DNA of 64,000 nt, taken from NCBI GenBank assembly GCA_041611095.1, contig JBFINP010000003.1, positions 62,001 through 126,000 of the forward strand, given 5' to 3'. Below the pieces are notes generated by a model. It ran no database searches and was not told where the DNA came from. It was given only the letters and a program-made list of their open reading frames with translations. Position 1 is the first letter of the stretch, and every line of letters begins with the position of its first letter. The DNA is from UBA6912 sp041611095 (GTDB lineage Bacteria; Actinomycetota; Acidimicrobiia; Spongiisociales; UBA5794). Both the position numbers and the translations under genes were made by a program. Positions 23,381 to 31,693 of the stretch are shown here, piece after piece.

Positions 23381-26300
23381 TCGGTTGAGTCCGCACGGCC
23401 GCGCAGGATCTCGGGCGACAGCACAGACGGATCTCGAACACCGAGGCGCTCCAGCACCTGGAGCGCCTCGGTGATGCCGGAGCTCTCCGGGGGTTGCGGA
23501 GCCTGGGACTCGAGGGCGTCGATCACCAAGAGCAAGAGCGCTCGCTCGTACTCGAGATGCTGGGATTCGGCCTTCTCCAAACCGCCCCGTGCCTCGGTCA
23601 CGGCCTCGGCGATGCGGCCAAGAGCGAAGAGCGTCTCGGCTCTGTAGCGGGCGAGCGTGGGCGCCAAGACGACGAAATCGTTGCCGCTCGTGCGGTCGAT
23701 ATCGGCGAGCATGGCTTCGGCGTCAGCAGCCTTTCCGAGACGCAGACGGCACAGCGCGAGGTCCATCCTGGCCTCGAGCGCGGTGTATCCGAGTCCGAGC
23801 TCGGTGAAATCGTTGACGGTTCGTTCCAGGATCGGCTCGGCTTCCTCTGCCGATCCGCGCAGGGTGAGCAGTCGTCCCAGCCGCATCTCGGCCGCGCCCT
23901 CGGTGAAGCCCGAGGCCCGCTGCACCCGGGCAGCTTCCCGCAGCATCGGCTCGGCTTCGTCGAACCTGCCCTGATTCACCAGCACCTCGCCGATGTTGGA
24001 CACGTACAACGCAGCGTGAACGACGTTCCCGGCTCGGTGGGCTGCCTCCCGACCCTGGGTGTAGTACTCCACCGCATCGTCCCAACGCCCGGCGAAGTAG
24101 GCGTCGCCCCCGAGGAGATTGGTGACCGCTGCGAGACTTTCGGGCTCATCGAGCTCGCGGAAGATGTCGAGGGCGCGTTCGCCGTACTCGGCGCCGCCGG
24201 GCATGCCGAGCATGAGATGCGCCCAGTGCAAGATCATCAAGGCCAGCCCTTCGGCGTGGAGCGCACGAGCCTCGCCTGCCTCTGCAACGGCCTGCTCGGC
24301 CATCGCAAGAGCCTCGGCGGGGCGTTCCTGGGCCTGGCGCACGAAGGCCCGCCGCGCGGCCAGACGCGCCCGGATTCTCGCCGCCTCCGGGGTCGCCACC
24401 GCCTCGACCATCCGGTACCCCGTTGTGATCTCGCGGAGGGCGAGGCTGTACGCACCGGCCCGCTCCCTCATGAGCGCGCGCTTGTAGTGGACGTCGGCGC
24501 GGGCTACCCAGTCGTTACCGAGGAGACGCGACGCCGTTCGATACGCCTCCAATGCGTCGTCGAAGAGGCCTGTCGGGCCACGAACGTCCCCTAGGTTGAT
24601 CCACACCTCCGCTCGTTCCGCCGCCGCCACCGTCCCGAGGCGGCGTGCGGATTCGATCGCCCTCTCGTAGTTGGTGGCCGCCTCCACGTTCGCATAGGCG
24701 TCTTTGGCGTTGTCGCCGGCGATGCGGGCGAACCTCCAGGCGCGTTCATGATCGGCACCCAGCGAGTAGTGCATCGCCAGTAGGTCGGCAGCGTCGTCGA
24801 CGTGATCCCCGGCGTGACGTTCTGCGGCGGCGCCCGCACTGAGGTGGAGTTGACGGCGCCGTCTGAACGACAACCCGTCGTACGCGACATCACGTGCCAA
24901 CGCGTGCCGGAAGCGCAGCCGCGCGGTGTCATCCGCTTCGATGAACGCGTCGAGCTCACGTCGCGTGGCCGCGTCGAGCGCGATGCCCTCCTCCACGAGG
25001 AGCTCCCTCAGTGCCGACGACCGAAAGCTCCGTCCCAGCACACTTGCGTATCGCAGGATCCGTCTCGCCAAGGGCGGCATGGCATCGATGCGTGTGCCGA
25101 TCACCGCACCGAGGGAGTCGGGCAGCCTTCCGGCGGAGCCGGTCTCCCGCACCACTCGCAGGGTCTCCTCGAGGAAGAGGGGATTCCCGCCGGCGCGGGC
25201 GACGATGGCGGCGACGTCATGGGGCCGGAGCGGAGCGGCGGAGGTGGCGGCGATGACGAGACGTTCGGCCTCGGCGGGCGTCAACGGCTGCAGCTCTATG
25301 AGGGTGCCGCCGGTCGGTGCGAAGCCTCCGTCTCCCGGACGGCGGGTCACGACCATGGACCATGGGTGCGACGCAGTTGCCGTCGCGACACGAGCGAGCA
25401 AGTGCGCCGACGCCTCGTCCATCCACTGGGCGTCCTCGACGAGCAGCACGGTAGGGGTCGTGAGCAGCCGGCCAAGCACGTTGATCACGAGATCGGCGAG
25501 ACGATCGCGCCGGAAGCGGGGCTCGATCGCCTTTGTCTCGGCCGTCTCCTCGAGGTCGACGTGGGTGACGTCGCCAAGCAACGGGACGAACGCAACGAGC
25601 GCCGGATCGACGTCGCGGATTCGGCGCGTGAGTGCCTTCGCCATGGCGGCCGAAGCGTCCCGTTCGATGCCCAGCAAGGCGCGGACGGGGTCGCGGAGCG
25701 GCCGGTACGGAGTCGCCATCCCATAGGGCTCCGCCCGCACACGCACGACCCGAAGATCGGATCTGGTCGACAGTGCCTCCTCGGCGAGACGGCTCTTGCC
25801 CACGCCGGTATCGCCGACCACGGACACGACGGCTCGTCGCCGGGATTCCGTGCTCCGCAACACCTCGTTGACCTGGCCGAGGCCCTGCTCACGGCCTACG
25901 AAGGGGAGGTCGGTCCTCGTATCTTCAGCCCGAAACCCCAACTCCTCGCCCACCGAATAGGCGACGAGCGCCTCTGCCTTGCCCTTGACGTGGAGCGGCT
26001 CGAGAGCTTCTGAGGCGTACAGCGTGTGGGAGTGCTCGAGCACCTCGGGTGTCGCGTAGATGCGGTCGGCCCAGGCCGCGGCGCAGAGCCGGGCGGCCAC
26101 GTTGACCGTGTCGCCCATGACCGTGTAGGTGGACCGGTAGTCGGTGCCGACCTCGCCGGCGTACACGTGGCCCCGGTTGACGCCGATGTGGATGTCGAAC
26201 GAGACGGCGGCATCGGCGATGTGGCGCACCGTGCGCAGCATGCGTCCCTCATCGTCCTCGTGGGAGCTGGGAGCGCCGGACACGAGGAGCACCTTGCCGC

Positions 26301-27213
26301 CGTCCTCGTTGATGTCGGAGGCGAGAAACGTCACTTCCTCGGCGTCCGCGGCGTCCTGGATCGTGGTGATCAGGTCGTGGAGCGCATCCGCCACCGTCTC
26401 TGGTTCCTGTCGTGCGATGGCGTCATCGACTCCACAGAAACGGACGAAACCGACCGTGGCGATGCGGTGCTCCGGCTCCGGTCGTGCGGCGGAGAGGTAG
26501 GTGCGCAGCGCTGTCGACGTCCACAGCCCCAGGTCCTGGACCTGGCGCACCTCCCGGCCACTGAAGCCCTCGGCCTCGACGACGGGCTTTCTCCACTTGA
26601 GCAGCCATCCTTCGCCCTTCTGGCGGGGTGCGGCACCTCGGGGTAGCGCATCGCGTGTCGCCGACGTCACCAGGATCTCTCCGGCCTCGGCCGTGTGCTC
26701 CATCCTGGTCGTGAGCGTCCCGGCCGGGCCCGTTACCACCAGCTCTCGATGGGAGGTCCCGACGCAGAACAGGTGGATGGGGCCCGAGTGGATGCCCACC
26801 GACATGCGCAGCGGCACTTTGCCCACGCTCGTCGGCTCGCTGGTCGCGTGACGCAGCTCCGTCTGCATCTGTACGGCCGAGCTCGCGGCACGGATGGCGT
26901 GGTTCTCGCCCGCGAACATGATCAGCAGCGCATCGCCGCCGAACTTGAGCAGACTCCCGCCGTACTCGTAGGCCGATCCGAGCATGCGGCCGAATACCCG
27001 GTTGAGCACCTCGGTCAACTCCTCGGCGCCGATACGACCGCGACGAGCGAGCCGTTCTGAGAGGCTCGTGAAGCCGGAGATGTCGACGAAGCAGAGGGAG
27101 CCGTCGATCGTCTGCCACATGCGACCGGGCGCGGTGCGATCCCAGTCGGCCGCAATGCGGGGCACGAACCTCTGGAGAGTGCTCGTCCGACGGTCGGCTG
27201 TTTCTGGGCGCAC
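23341..27213 (-). CDS. Tandem class III cyclase - ATPase - TPR protein (soluble adenylyl cyclase-like architecture)
   Basis: About 1290 residues. Two cyclase domains lie in tandem (about 35-185 and 245-420), then a STAND/AAA-type ATPase (Walker A GDTGVGKSR near 466, Walker B VLLVEDAQWMDE), then TPR-like helical repeats to the end. Domain C1 keeps both metal-binding Asp sites (FVDISGF and FGGDA) but lacks the GDTVNVAAR motif. Domain C2 has lost the Asp sites (FVRFCG) but keeps GDTVNVAARL. Together they can form one catalytic site, as in mammalian soluble adenylyl cyclase. The GTG at 27213 is preferred because GAGGAG lies 8 bases upstream; a GTG at 27222 is possible. Regulated nucleotide signalling is inferred. 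Confidence 0.88.
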   Translation of the reverse strand: MRPETADRRTSTLQRFVPRIAADWDRTAPGRMWQTIDGSLCFVDISGFTSLSERLARRGRIGAEELTEVLNRVFGRMLGSAYEYGGSLLKFGGDALLIMFAGENHAIRAASSAVQMQTELRHATSEPTSVGKVPLRMSVGIHSGPIHLFCVGTSHRELVVTGPAGTLTTRMEHTAEAGEILVTSATRDALPRGAAPRQKGEGWLLKWRKPVVEAEGFSGREVRQVQDLGLWTSTALRTYLSAARPEPEHRIATVGFVRFCGVDDAIARQEPETVADALHDLITTIQDAADAEEVTFLASDINEDGGKVLLVSGAPSSHEDDEGRMLRTVRHIADAAVSFDIHIGVNRGHVYAGEVGTDYRSTYTVMGDTVNVAARLCAAAWADRIYATPEVLEHSHTLYASEALEPLHVKGKAEALVAYSVGEELGFRAEDTRTDLPFVGREQGLGQVNEVLRSTESRRRAVVSVVGDTGVGKSRLAEEALSTRSDLRVVRVRAEPYGMATPYRPLRDPVRALLGIERDASAAMAKALTRRIRDVDPALVAFVPLLGDVTHVDLEETAETKAIEPRFRRDRLADLVINVLGRLLTTPTVLLVEDAQWMDEASAHLLARVATATASHPWSMVVTRRPGDGGFAPTGGTLIELQPLTPAEAERLVIAATSAAPLRPHDVAAIVARAGGNPLFLEETLRVVRETGSAGRLPDSLGAVIGTRIDAMPPLARRILRYASVLGRSFRSSALRELLVEEGIALDAATRRELDAFIEADDTARLRFRHALARDVAYDGLSFRRRRQLHLSAGAAAERHAGDHVDDAADLLAMHYSLGADHERAWRFARIAGDNAKDAYANVEAATNYERAIESARRLGTVAAAERAEVWINLGDVRGPTGLFDDALEAYRTASRLLGNDWVARADVHYKRALMRERAGAYSLALREITTGYRMVEAVATPEAARIRARLAARRAFVRQAQERPAEALAMAEQAVAEAGEARALHAEGLALMILHWAHLMLGMPGGAEYGERALDIFRELDEPESLAAVTNLLGGDAYFAGRWDDAVEYYTQGREAAHRAGNVVHAALYVSNIGEVLVNQGRFDEAEPMLREAARVQRASGFTEGAAEMRLGRLLTLRGSAEEAEPILERTVNDFTELGLGYTALEARMDLALCRLRLGKAADAEAMLADIDRTSGNDFVVLAPTLARYRAETLFALGRIAEAVTEARGGLEKAESQHLEYERALLLLVIDALESQAPQPPESSGITEALQVLERLGVRDPSVLSPEILRGRADSTDHFGRANEGSLSP
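23439..23473 (+). terminator. 16-bp perfect hairpin inside the convergent gene's 3' end
   Basis: CACCGAGGCGCTCCAG (23439-23454) and CTGGAGCGCCTCGGTG (23458-23473) form a perfect 16-bp stem with a 3-nt loop, 59 bases after the stop of paralog B. It lies within the C-terminal coding region of the cyclase gene, where it encodes an ALQVLERLGV-type helix. It can act as terminator for the plus-strand transcript. Confidence 0.6.
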
Positions 27214-27386
27214 GTACCTCACTCCTCGCCGACGGGGCCGGCCGCCGAGACACTCACTGCGCCGTCACCGATCCTCGGCGTTCGCCGTGAGGAGTGCGTG
27301 CGCCCGTTACCTCGGTCGGAGGTCGACGGTACCAGCGTACGCCGTGCTCGAAGAGAGCCGTGCGTGGCTGCGGGCCTGCGATCCGT

Positions 27387-27779
27387 TCAGGCGGCGAGAG
27401 CCCCCGCTACTCGTTGCAGACGGTCCTTGACCTCATTGGCGAGGTCGGTGATCGCCGGGTGATCGACAACCGAGAGCATGCTCTCGGGGTCGATGATGTC
27501 GACGGCGATCCCGCCGGCCGTCTGGCGGACCACAACGTTGCAGGGGAGGAGTGCGCCGACCGTCTCGTCTGCCTCGAGCGCCTTTGCGGCGAGCGGCGGG
27601 CTGCATGCGCCCAGGATCATGTAGGGGTCGCGCTCCAGCCCGAGCTTCTCCTTGAGCGTCGCTTGAACGTCGATGGTCGTGAGCACGCCGAAGCCCTCTG
27701 CGGCGAGCGCAGCGGTCACTCGCTCGATGGCTGTGGCGAAGTCGCCCTCGAGTGATGTGCCAAAGGTGTAGTCAGCCAA
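27387..27779 (-). CDS. DUF302 domain protein
   Basis: A 130-residue protein of the DUF302 family (cytoplasmic alpha/beta fold, about one domain long). It has the typical text DFATAIERVTAALAAEGFGVLTTIDVQATLKEKLG and ILGACSPPLAAKALEAD...LLPCNVVV; Cys residues in GACSPP and LPCNV are family features. TTG at 27777-27779 is chosen because GGGAGG lies 4 bases upstream. It is the last gene of the sulfide/persulfide operon. DUF302 genes often sit beside sulfur and thiol-redox genes; the reaction is unknown. Confidence 0.85.
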   Translation of the reverse strand: MADYTFGTSLEGDFATAIERVTAALAAEGFGVLTTIDVQATLKEKLGLERDPYMILGACSPPLAAKALEADETVGALLPCNVVVRQTAGGIAVDIIDPESMLSVVDHPAITDLANEVKDRLQRVAGALAA

Positions 27780-27855
27780 TGTGCCTCCCAACAGCGGGGC
27801 GGGACCGGGTGTCGGTCCCGCCCCTTTGCTCCTTTGCGGTGTCCCAGGTCACGTG

Positions 27856-28389
27856 TCAGATGAAGATGACCTGGGAGCCCGCCGTCATCTCGATGAACTG
27901 GTTGACGTTGATGATGTCCTCGACACCCTCGAACATCTGCTCCTTGGTGAGCCCCAGCATGTCCACGGTCATCTTGCAGGCCCACAGACGTGCGCCCATG
28001 TCGTGGAGCATCTGGACGAATTCTGGCACCTCCGGCACATCCTGCTCGGCGATCTGCTTCTTGAGCATGTGCGTGGCAAACGCCGTCATGCCCGGAAGGC
28101 CACCGAGGCCCTGAGGAAGGTGCTTCGTCGAGCCCGGCATGTGCATCGCCGTGTTGCCGAGCATCGAGAATTGGAGCTTGTCCCAGGTTCCCTTGTTGAT
28201 CATGTCGAGCCCCCAGAAGGTGAAGAAGATGTCCACCTCCACGCCCTCGGTCAGCGCCCCGTTCGCCATGATGAGCGCCGGGTACGCCATGTCGAGGTTG
28301 CCCTTCGAGCAGATGAATGTGATCTTCCGCTCCTCGTCATCGTCACCGAAGTCCGGGACGATGACCGGGGCTTCCTGTGTGGTCGTCAT
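27856..28389 (-). CDS. DsrE/DsrF-like persulfide-carrier family protein (DsrE2 type)
   Basis: A 177-residue protein of the DsrE/DsrF/DrsH-like family, which carries sulfane sulfur on a cysteine between sulfur-oxidising and tRNA-thiolating enzymes. The first beta strand reads KITFICSKGNLDMAYPALIMANGA. A second conserved cysteine sits in LWACKMTVDMLGL near residue 145, the position of the persulfide cysteine in DsrE2 proteins. The N-terminus carries a polar extension with acidic residues. AAAGGA precedes the ATG. It lies between the DUF302 gene and the TusE-like gene in one operon. Confidence 0.88.
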   Translation of the reverse strand: MTTTQEAPVIVPDFGDDDEERKITFICSKGNLDMAYPALIMANGALTEGVEVDIFFTFWGLDMINKGTWDKLQFSMLGNTAMHMPGSTKHLPQGLGGLPGMTAFATHMLKKQIAEQDVPEVPEFVQMLHDMGARLWACKMTVDMLGLTKEQMFEGVEDIINVNQFIEMTAGSQVIFI

Positions 28390-28405
28390 GTGGTCGTGAT
28401 CCTTT

Positions 28406-28519
28406 CGCTGTGCCTCTGGCTCTTCGCCGTACGGCTCATCGCGGTGTCGGCCGGGTCCCTGCCCAGCCGACCGTGTGTGAGCTTCCCGCTCACACGCTGT
28501 GCGTCTGGCTCTTCGCCGT
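28406..28519 (-). repeat. 25-bp direct repeat pair flanking a hairpin between tusE-like and dsrE-like genes
   Basis: CGCTGTGCCTCTGGCTCTTC plus CGCCGT at 28406-28430 recurs at 28495-28519 with one mismatch (24 of 25). Between them GTGTGAGC (28475-28482) and GCTCACAC (28488-28495) make a perfect 8-bp hairpin with a 5-nt loop. This 133-base gap is the only long non-coding stretch within an otherwise overlapping operon. The copy nearer the dsrE-like gene lies just before its ribosome site. It could be an attenuator, a processing site or tandem operators. Confidence 0.75.
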
Positions 28520-28522
28520 GCC

Positions 28523-28837
28523 CTAGACGCAGCCCTTGGGCTTCGGCAGCCCTGCGATGTACGCCATCTTCTTCGCAGGCTTCTTCGGGAAGAGCATGAA
28601 GAGGTCCTTGGTCGGGATGCCGCCCACCGTCGACACGCGGCGGATGGTGGCCGTCTCGCCCTGTTCTGCGAAGTCGCTGCGCAGGAAGTCGATGGCCCGC
28701 CAGTGGTCCGCTGTCATCTCGATCCCGATCTGGGACGCCAGGGCCGTGCCGACCTCCTGGTCCCACTCGTTGTACTCGGTCATGAAGCCCTCTTCGTCCA
28801 CGTGGACTTCGTGGCTCGCAATCGTCGTGACAGGCAT
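28523..28837 (-). CDS. TusE/DsrC/DsvC family sulfur-carrier protein
   Basis: A 104-residue protein. It has the family sequence VHVDEEGFMTEYNEWDQEVGTALASQIGIEMTADHWRAIDFLR and the C-terminal arm LPKPKGCV, with the essential Cys A at residue 103, next to last. The second cysteine of true DsrC (about ten residues earlier) is absent; Tyr stands there, so it is of the single-cysteine TusE-like type that carries persulfide rather than forming the DsrAB trisulfide. The ATG overlaps the stop of the DUF1641 gene (TGATG) and has AAAGGAG upstream. Confidence 0.92.
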   Translation of the reverse strand: MPVTTIASHEVHVDEEGFMTEYNEWDQEVGTALASQIGIEMTADHWRAIDFLRSDFAEQGETATIRRVSTVGGIPTKDLFMLFPKKPAKKMAYIAGLPKPKGCV

Positions 28838-29595
28838 CACGCTGCTCCTTTCGGGTTCTCTATCGTTCGTTCTGTTGGTGTGATCTGGTTCCGAGGTGGC
28901 CCGGTCTCTGCCGAGACCGATGCGAGGGTGGCGAGCGCCCGGCTGATGCCGCGCCGCACGTCGGGGTCACGCATCTGCTTGAGCAATGCCCACATGCCCG
29001 GGGGTTCCTCGGGTTCGGCTTCGACCATGCCCTGCTGGCGGTTCAGGACCTCGATCATGCGCTGGAGCAAGACCAGCATCTCGGGCTGGGTGATCTCCTT
29101 CACGGTGTTGAGGATGGCGACCACGTTGTCGCCCAATGCCGCCACGTCGTCGTCCGAGAATCCGGTGACGATCCGATCGACGACGCCGATGCCGGCGCGG
29201 GCGAAGTCGAAGTAACCCTTCTCGTCGAGCTCGGCGAGGCGTACCGTGGCCAGCGCCATGGCATCACCCGTGAGCGGGGACGCATCATGGGCGAATTCCG
29301 ACACCGTGTCGAGCAATTCCAGCGAGCGCTCGAGGGTCGGGGCGGCTACGGCGAGGCGTCGCAGCAGCCGCACCAGGTCTTGGATGTCGACCTCCTCCGC
29401 GAGCGTCGCCAGCTCTCGCGTTGCCACCTGCATCGCATCGCCGGCGATGCGCATGACGTCGTCGGTCAGCTCCTGGCGGACCTCCCGCTGTCTCCGCTGG
29501 GCCGCGGCCTCGGCGGTGAGGAGCGCCACCTGGTCGGTGAGTGCATCGATCTTGGCCTCGAGTGCCGCCGTGCCTTCGATCGTGGGGGCCGTCAT
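28837..29595 (-). CDS. DUF1641 protein, SQR partner
   Basis: A 252-residue, largely helical protein. The N-terminal 50 residues are coiled-coil-like (LEAKIDALTDQVALLTAEAAAQRR). The middle has the DUF1641 pattern GYFDFARAGIGVVDRIVTGFSDDDVAALGDNVVAILNTVKEITQPEML. DUF1641 proteins are known mainly by their steady position next to sulfide:quinone oxidoreductase or formate dehydrogenase genes; the function is not established. ATG overlaps the stop of the flavoprotein gene and its own stop overlaps the TusE-like start, so translation is coupled on both sides. Confidence 0.85.
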   Translation of the reverse strand: MTAPTIEGTAALEAKIDALTDQVALLTAEAAAQRRQREVRQELTDDVMRIAGDAMQVATRELATLAEEVDIQDLVRLLRRLAVAAPTLERSLELLDTVSEFAHDASPLTGDAMALATVRLAELDEKGYFDFARAGIGVVDRIVTGFSDDDVAALGDNVVAILNTVKEITQPEMLVLLQRMIEVLNRQQGMVEAEPEEPPGMWALLKQMRDPDVRRGISRALATLASVSAETGPPRNQITPTERTIENPKGAA

Positions 29596-30833
29596 CACTT
29601 CGCCTCCGTGATCTTCCCGGCCATCGACATGTGTGCGGGCAGCGGAAGCTGCTTGCCTGGCAGCAGCACGTTCCAGTACGTCCACTTGAACATCAGCTTG
29701 CCCCAGTGGTTCAGTTCGGTCTCCTCGAGCAGCGAGAACGGGCCGACGCCGGGGAGCGGGTACTTGCCCGGGAGGGGCTCGGTGTCGTAGTTGAAGTCGA
29801 TGAGCATGCCCTTGCCGTGGCCCGACTCGATGAAGCAGTTGGCGTGCCCGTCGAAGGCGGCCGTCATCTCGAGGCCTTCCACGAGGCGCACGAAGTTCTC
29901 CGTGAAGATCTCGACGGCGAAGTGGGCCACGGAGCCGGCCTTCGAGGTCGGCAGGTCGGCGGCGTCCCCGATGGCGAAGATGTTCTCGTGTGCCTTCGAC
30001 AGGAACGTGTGCTTGTCCACCGGCACGTGGTTCAGCTCGTCGCCCAGACCGGAGCGAGCCACGAACTCGGCCCCCATGTTGACCGGAACCGTCACGAGCA
30101 GGTCGTAGGGCACCTCGCGCTCGTCGTACGACACGACCTTCCGGCCCTCGGAGTCCACCTCCATGACGTAGAAGTCGCTCTCGAGGAGGACTTTGCGCTC
30201 GTCGAGCATGTGGCCTAGGTGGCGAGCCGCAACGGGCTTGGTGAAGGCGCCGGGCAGAGGGGTCACGTAGACGAGCTCCACCCGGTCGCGCATTCCCCGG
30301 TCCTCGAAGAACGCATCGGCGAGGAACGTGAACTCGAGCGGAGCCACCGGGCACTTGATGGGCATCTCGATGACGTTGACGACGAGCCGGCCGCCCTGCC
30401 AATTCTCCAGCGCCTTCGCCAGCGCCTCGGCGCCCTCCAGGGTGTAGAAGTCGTGAATCGTCGTGCCATACGCTTCGGAATCCAGGCCGGGGGTCTCCGA
30501 CGGCCTGGGGTGTGTGCCGGTGGCGATGACGAGGTAGTCGTAGGCGAGCTCGGTCCCGTCGACCATCCGAACTGTGTTCTCCTCGGGCTCGACCACGTCG
30601 ATCTCGCCGACCACGAGGTCGACGCCGTCGGGGATGAACCGGCGCTTCGGCTTCACCACGTCCTTGCGGGTGTAGGTGCCGAACGGGATGAACAGGTAAC
30701 CCGGCTGGTAGTGGTGCTCTTCGTCCTGGTCGACGATGGTGATCCGCCACTCGGCGGCGTCGAGCTCGCGTCGCAGCTTGTTGACGACCATGGTCCCGGC
30801 GGTTCCGGCGCCGAGTACGAGCAGTCGTTTCAC
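29595..30833 (-). CDS. Sulfide:quinone oxidoreductase-like flavoprotein
   Basis: A 412-residue FAD disulfide oxidoreductase. It starts with the Rossmann motif LLVLGAGTAGTMV, followed by VIATGTHPRPSETPG. The second dinucleotide site ends in IFAIGDAADLPTSKAGSVAH. Cys 161 (IKCPVAP) and Cys 333 (HANCFIE) match the two redox-active cysteines of SQR, which pass electrons from sulfide to quinone while forming polysulfide. No membrane helix is seen; SQRs bind the membrane peripherally through the C-terminus. It starts with GTG, with AAGGAG upstream, overlapping the regulator's stop. Reaction with sulfide is inferred from the cysteines and neighbours. Confidence 0.88.
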   Translation of the reverse strand: MKRLLVLGAGTAGTMVVNKLRRELDAAEWRITIVDQDEEHHYQPGYLFIPFGTYTRKDVVKPKRRFIPDGVDLVVGEIDVVEPEENTVRMVDGTELAYDYLVIATGTHPRPSETPGLDSEAYGTTIHDFYTLEGAEALAKALENWQGGRLVVNVIEMPIKCPVAPLEFTFLADAFFEDRGMRDRVELVYVTPLPGAFTKPVAARHLGHMLDERKVLLESDFYVMEVDSEGRKVVSYDEREVPYDLLVTVPVNMGAEFVARSGLGDELNHVPVDKHTFLSKAHENIFAIGDAADLPTSKAGSVAHFAVEIFTENFVRLVEGLEMTAAFDGHANCFIESGHGKGMLIDFNYDTEPLPGKYPLPGVGPFSLLEETELNHWGKLMFKWTYWNVLLPGKQLPLPAHMSMAGKITEAK

Positions 30834-31627
30834 TTCATGCTCCTTTGATTGGATGGGAGATCTGGAGAGGTGGTGCCGCCGGCCAGGACTGCGATCGCAT
30901 CGAGCTTGGCCAGGAGCTGGCTCCGCGCCGTTGCCAGGCGAGAGATCAGGTCGCTGAAACGGGGGAGCAGACCGAGCACCCACTGCTGGTGGGCACGGTC
31001 GAGGTCGTAGGTCTCGTGGATGTGGGTCGCAACGACCTCGGGGTCGAGCCCGAGATCACTGGCGAGCTGCGCCTGCTGGGCGTCGTCCGGGGGCCAGCGT
31101 TCAGGCGTCACGCCGCCCACGATGAGCATGCCGACGAGGTCGTTGCCCACACGGATGAATGTGCGTGCGCAGAGGAAGCCCAGGTGCGAGGGGACGAACG
31201 CCGCTCGGAGGTCGACCTCGGCGCCGAGCTGGCGCCAGGCGTCGACGCAGCGGGCAACGGCCGACGGTGTCTCCTGAACCGCCTCGAAGAAGCCGCAAGG
31301 GTTGGCGACCGTGGTGAGCGACCGTCCGTTCATGTCGGTCACGACGGCCATGACACCGAACAGATCGGCGGCGAGGTCGGCCACCGCCTGGGCCGCCTCG
31401 GGCACGAGAAGGGCGTGGAGGTCGCCGGTCTGAGGTTCGGGCCGGTCGTCCTGGCCCAGGAGAGGGACGTCGTCGCCGAGGAGCTCGGCGATGCGATCGG
31501 CGGGGAATCGCCATTGCCGTCCGACCTTGATCGCAGGAAGGCGGCCGTCTTCGGCCATGCGGTAGATCGTCGACTTGTCGACGTGGATCAGGTCTTGGAT
31601 CTGTCGGGTGGTGAGAAGGTTTGCCAT
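30830..31627 (-). CDS. Transcriptional regulator: excisionase/MerR-type HTH plus PocR-like sensor
   Basis: A 265-residue protein. Residues 4-52 form an excisionase-type winged helix (LTTRQIQDLIHVDKSTIYRMAEDGRLPAIKVGRQWRF). Residues about 70-230 resemble the PocR ligand-binding domain, with cysteines at 111, 127 and 153 in the expected places (NPCGFFEAVQ, ARCVDAW, FLCART), which could bind a metal or sense thiols. It is the first gene of the sulfide/persulfide operon and probably controls it, with binding to the direct-repeat array just upstream as the natural hypothesis. Its stop overlaps the start of the flavoprotein gene. Confidence 0.85.
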   Translation of the reverse strand: MANLLTTRQIQDLIHVDKSTIYRMAEDGRLPAIKVGRQWRFPADRIAELLGDDVPLLGQDDRPEPQTGDLHALLVPEAAQAVADLAADLFGVMAVVTDMNGRSLTTVANPCGFFEAVQETPSAVARCVDAWRQLGAEVDLRAAFVPSHLGFLCARTFIRVGNDLVGMLIVGGVTPERWPPDDAQQAQLASDLGLDPEVVATHIHETYDLDRAHQQWVLGLLPRFSDLISRLATARSQLLAKLDAIAVLAGGTTSPDLPSNQRSMK

Positions 31628-31639
31628 GTCGGCGTTAGC

Positions 31640-31693
31640 TGCACAATCTGCATTGGATGCTTCTTGTGCATCTTCTGCATCTCATGCACGCTC
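31640..31693. promoter_or_regulatory. Array of six 9-bp-phased TGCA direct repeats upstream of the sulfide operon
   Basis: Six consecutive 9-mers begin with TGC: TGCACAATC, TGCATTGGA, TGCTTCTTG, TGCATCTTC, TGCATCTCA, TGCACGCTC. Five of the six begin with TGCA. The array starts 12 bases before the regulator's ATG. Tandem direct repeats with constant spacing suit head-to-tail binding by small MerR/excisionase-type domains, as shown for BldC in Streptomyces. Its place over the operon's promoter region points to autoregulation (inference). Confidence 0.7.

Noticed and set aside
28390..28522. CRISPR-like repeat pair
   Set aside because: Only two copies, spaced by 64 bases that contain a hairpin, with no further units or cas genes.
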